A DNA stretch of 7,905 nucleotides from Deltaproteobacteria bacterium (GTDB taxonomy: Bacteria; Desulfobacterota; Desulfobaccia; Desulfobaccales; 0-14-0-80-60-11). The position numbers were made by a program, and so were the translations under genes. Of this stretch, positions 6,279 through 7,905 are shown in pieces. The notes under the pieces were generated by a model that saw nothing but the letters and a program-made list of their open reading frames with translations, was not told the DNA's origin and did no database searches. Numbering within the stretch: position 1 is the first letter of the stretch; each line of letters opens with the position of its first letter. The DNA is taken from NCBI GenBank assembly GCA_019308625.1, contig JAFDHU010000132.1, forward strand, positions 1 through 7,905, given 5' to 3'.

Positions 6279-6330
6279 GCCCAGGCGGGCGGGGGACGCC
6301 GGCTCCTTGCGGCCCGGCACGGCTTAAACC
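6272..6330 (+). repeat. 10-base perfect inverted repeat spanning the pseudo-receiver stop codon
   Basis: GGTTTAAGCC at 6272-6281, which contains the TAA stop, is exactly complementary to GGCTTAAACC at 6321-6330. The 39-base loop is very GC-rich and can fold further. It would form a stable 3'-end hairpin in the mRNA, but no T-run follows, so it is a candidate rho-dependent end, RNA-stability element or attenuator rather than an intrinsic terminator. Confidence 0.55.
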
Positions 6331-6376
6331 GACTTAACCCAGCCGCAAACCGGGGACAGGGGCGCAAGGCTTCCCC

Positions 6377-6454
6377 CTCCGGTGGCGGCTTTTCTATTCG
6401 CCGGAGAAGGCCGGACCGGTTCTGGGAAGCCGTGGTTCAGGGCTTCCGGAAGCC
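6377..6454. repeat. Cluster of CCGG-centred inverted repeats
   Basis: CTCCGG at 6377-6382 pairs with CCGGAG at 6401-6406. GGAAGCC at 6425-6431 pairs with GGCTTCC at 6441-6447 (9-base loop), and that second arm is also the left half of the perfect 14-base palindrome GGCTTCCGGAAGCC at 6441-6454. The non-coding stretch 6279-6607 otherwise holds the promoter candidates below and no gene that I can support. Confidence 0.45.
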
Positions 6455-6483
6455 TGCCGAGTAAGACTCTGCCAACAAAAGAC

Positions 6484-6510
6484 TTGACTTTGGTGGTGAG
6501 GAAGTTTAAT
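6484..6510 (+). promoter_or_regulatory. Candidate sigma-70 promoter for inositol-phosphate synthase (distal)
   Basis: TTGACT at 6484-6489 (five of six to the -35 consensus) is followed after 15 bases by TTTAAT at 6505-6510 (five of six to the -10 consensus). The boxes are good; the spacer is two bases short. Confidence 0.4.
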
Positions 6511-6520
6511 GTGCAAAGGA

Positions 6521-6549
6521 TTGCAAGCCAGATAACGCCGGAATAATAT
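6521..6549 (+). promoter_or_regulatory. Candidate sigma-70 promoter for inositol-phosphate synthase (proximal)
   Basis: TTGCAA at 6521-6526 and TAATAT at 6544-6549 are separated by an ideal 17 bases, each matching four of six consensus positions. The surrounding 6541-6565 is the most AT-rich stretch of this intergenic region. Either this or the distal candidate could drive the gene starting at 6608. Confidence 0.35.
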
Positions 6550-6607
6550 AAGAAAAACCGATTTACCTTTGGGGTTTCCCCAGCATTTTCCTGTTGAGAA
6601 GAAATAA

Positions 6608-7720
6608 GTGGCCAAAATACGACTAGCGCTCGCCGGAGTGGGAAACTGCGCCAGTGCTCTCGTCCAGGGCATAGAATATTACCGGCGCATTCAGGAGCAG
6701 CAATCAGATTGGGCCCCGGGGCTCATGCACCGGGATATCGGCGGCTACGGTCCCGGGGACATGGAGGTGGTGGCTGCCTTCGACGTGGACGCCCGGAAGG
6801 TGGGCCGGCCGGTGTCGGAGGCCATTTTTGCGCCCCCCAACTGCTGCTTCAGGATTCTGGACCGGCTGAGCCCCATTCCGGTCACTGTGCAGATGGGGCC
6901 GGTGCTGGACGGGGTCTCGCCGCACATGGCTGCCTACCCCCCGGAGCAGACCTTCCTGGTGTCCACGGAAAAGCCGGTGGACGTGGTCCGGGTGCTTCAA
7001 GACAGCGGCGCCGAAGTGCTCCTCAATTACATGCCGGTAGGGGCCGAGGAGGCGGCCCGGTTCTATGCCGAGTGTTGCTTGAAGGCCGGGGTCTCCTTCA
7101 TCAACTGCATGCCCACCTTCATCGTCTCAGACCCGGCTTGGGGGGGCCGCTTCCAGGAAGCGGGCATCCCGGTGGTGGGAGACGACGTGAAAAGCCAATT
7201 GGGGGCCACCATCCTGCACCGGGCTCTAGTTCACCTGGTGCAGCAGCGGGGCCTCACCGTGGACCGCACCTACCAGATCAACGTGGGCGGCAACACCGAT
7301 TTCCTTAACATGCTGAACCGGGAGCGCCTGTCCACCAAGAAGCGTTCCAAAACTGAGGCGGTAACTTCGCTGCTCCCCAAGGATTTTCCCCCCGACAACC
7401 TGCACATCGGGCCTTCAGACTATATCCCCTGGCAAAAGGACAACAAAATCGCCTTCATGCGCATTGAGGCCCGAGGGTTCGGAGGATTCCCCATGAAGCT
7501 GGAGATGCGGCTGTCGGTGGAGGACTCCCCCAACAGCGGCGGTTGCATGATAGACGCCATCCGCTGCGCCAAGCTGGCCCGGGACCGGGGTATCGGCGGA
7601 CCGCTGACTTCCATTTCGCCGCCGAGTGGAGGAATTCATCGCCGGTACGCGGGAACGGTAAGGCGGGATTCTCTGGTTTTTGGTTTTCGGTTTTTGGTTA
7701 GGTCAAGGCTTTTGAATTAA
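6608..7720 (+). CDS. Inositol-3-phosphate synthase (myo-inositol-1-phosphate synthase) with deletion-frameshifted C-terminus
   Basis: NAD-dependent enzyme converting glucose 6-phosphate to 1-myo-inositol 3-phosphate, the first step of inositol synthesis. Family features are clear: NAD-binding GVGNCAS at 10-16, DDVKSQLGAT from 192, NVGGNTDF from 225, the lysine-rich STKKRSKTEAVTS segment, and SVEDSPNSGG from 303. The start is GTG 6608 with a weak GAGAAG upstream. Family-like sequence ends at about residue 337 (GGPLTSIS, codon 7616). The expected next segment (an AYFMK-PP block and a short acidic stretch) is absent; what follows is unlike the family. The usual C-terminus VEEFIAGTRER then TAA is found at 7626-7661 in another frame, so roughly 20 codons appear deleted with a frame change, and translation runs on to 7720. 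The lost block has a conserved lysine probably involved in substrate binding, so activity is doubtful. An assembly error is the main alternative. Confidence 0.88.
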   Translation: MAKIRLALAGVGNCASALVQGIEYYRRIQEQQSDWAPGLMHRDIGGYGPGDMEVVAAFDVDARKVGRPVSEAIFAPPNCCFRILDRLSPIPVTVQMGPVLDGVSPHMAAYPPEQTFLVSTEKPVDVVRVLQDSGAEVLLNYMPVGAEEAARFYAECCLKAGVSFINCMPTFIVSDPAWGGRFQEAGIPVVGDDVKSQLGATILHRALVHLVQQRGLTVDRTYQINVGGNTDFLNMLNRERLSTKKRSKTEAVTSLLPKDFPPDNLHIGPSDYIPWQKDNKIAFMRIEARGFGGFPMKLEMRLSVEDSPNSGGCMIDAIRCAKLARDRGIGGPLTSISPPSGGIHRRYAGTVRRDSLVFGFRFLVRSRLLN

Positions 7721-7744
7721 GGCGGGGCGGGCTCCGAAACTAAG

Positions 7745-7786
7745 GCCGGAAGCCGGGCCGGTTGAGGCCCAGGCTCCGGCTTTTTT
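7745..7786 (+). terminator. Rho-independent terminator after inositol-phosphate synthase
   Basis: GCCGGA, GCC and GGGCC in the left arm pair with GGCCC, GGC and TCCGGC in the right arm (two small bulges or mismatches, loop about 6 bases), followed by six T at 7781-7786. The opposite strand has no comparable T-run, so it acts for the + strand and protects the convergent gene at the window edge. Confidence 0.85.
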
Positions 7787-7800
7787 GCTTTATGGGAGCT

Positions 7801-7905
7801 TCAGGTTCCGGGGGCTTCTTCTTCCTGGCGCTTTTCCCGGAAAGTGGCCAACAGGGCCATGCCCACTCCGGCCCAGGCCAGTTCCCGAATGCGCCGGATA
7901 ATGCC
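7801..7905 (-). CDS. 3' end of an unrecognised minus-strand gene (partial)
   Basis: The reverse strand is open from the window edge to a TGA at 7803-7801, giving the last 34 residues: a start like GIIRRIRELAWAGVGMALL, then a charged glutamate-rich tail ending APGT. The amphipathic or hydrophobic helix followed by charged residues is protein-like, and the convergent layout around the terminator supports a real gene end. The fragment is too short to assign; a short helical, phasin-like protein is one loose possibility. Confidence 0.5.
   Translation of the reverse strand, partial: GIIRRIRELAWAGVGMALLATFREKRQEEEAPGT

Noticed and set aside
6340..6400. Fragments resembling a c-di-GMP (GEMM-I) riboswitch: GCAAACC and GGGGCGCAAGGC
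   Set aside because: The two sequence pieces recall the aptamer, but the GAAA tetraloop, the second stem and its receptor, and a proper closing helix are missing. A covariance-model search would decide.
7675..7697. GGTTTT(T/C) repeated three times near the end of the inositol-phosphate synthase frame
   Set aside because: Short low-complexity tract in what is probably former 3' untranslated sequence; too short to call a functional repeat.

Overview
The window reads as a GC-rich bacterial chromosome segment. Gene content and protein style (NarL-type two-component genes with a GAF/PAS kinase, a prokaryotic inositol-phosphate synthase, a solitary DNA methyltransferase) fit a Desulfobacterota-like (former deltaproteobacterial) anaerobe. 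This assignment is an inference from general resemblance; no marker gene proves it.

Layout, left to right. (1) 31-1242: a beta-class amino-methyltransferase with a C-terminal extension that resembles a catalytically dead SNase/thermonuclease fold. (2) 1307-1447: a coding-like open frame with no usable start, ending 5 bases before a small MerR-type regulator (1447-1737). (3) 1738-2016: a non-coding stretch with phased A-tracts and a TAGGTATT element. (4) 2017-4618: a 52-codon candidate upstream ORF, a membrane-anchored NarX-like kinase (GAF-PAS-HisKA_3-HATPase) and a NarL/FixJ response regulator, joined by ATGA overlaps. (5) 4619-4932: an intergenic region with three TAGGT/TACCTA elements spaced exactly 10 bases apart. 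(6) 4933-6278: a receiver-only paralogue of that regulator, then a protein whose receiver-like domain has lost all catalytic residues and which carries a cysteine cluster and a helical, HisKA-like tail. (7) 6279-6607: an intergenic region rich in inverted repeats, with candidate promoters. (8) 6608-7720: an inositol-3-phosphate synthase whose C-terminus is disrupted by an apparent deletion and frameshift. (9) A rho-independent terminator, then the 3' end of an unrecognised minus-strand gene running off the window.

The most interesting part is the signalling cassette at 2017-6278: one kinase, one DNA-binding regulator, one DNA-binding-deficient receiver closely related to it, and one phosphorylation-dead receiver. 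The likely logic (inference) is that the kinase phosphorylates the NarL regulator, the receiver-only copy competes for phosphate or dimerises with it, and the pseudo-receiver acts as a protein-interaction module. The shared TAGGTA-type elements ahead of the kinase unit and the receiver-only gene are candidate binding sites for autoregulation.
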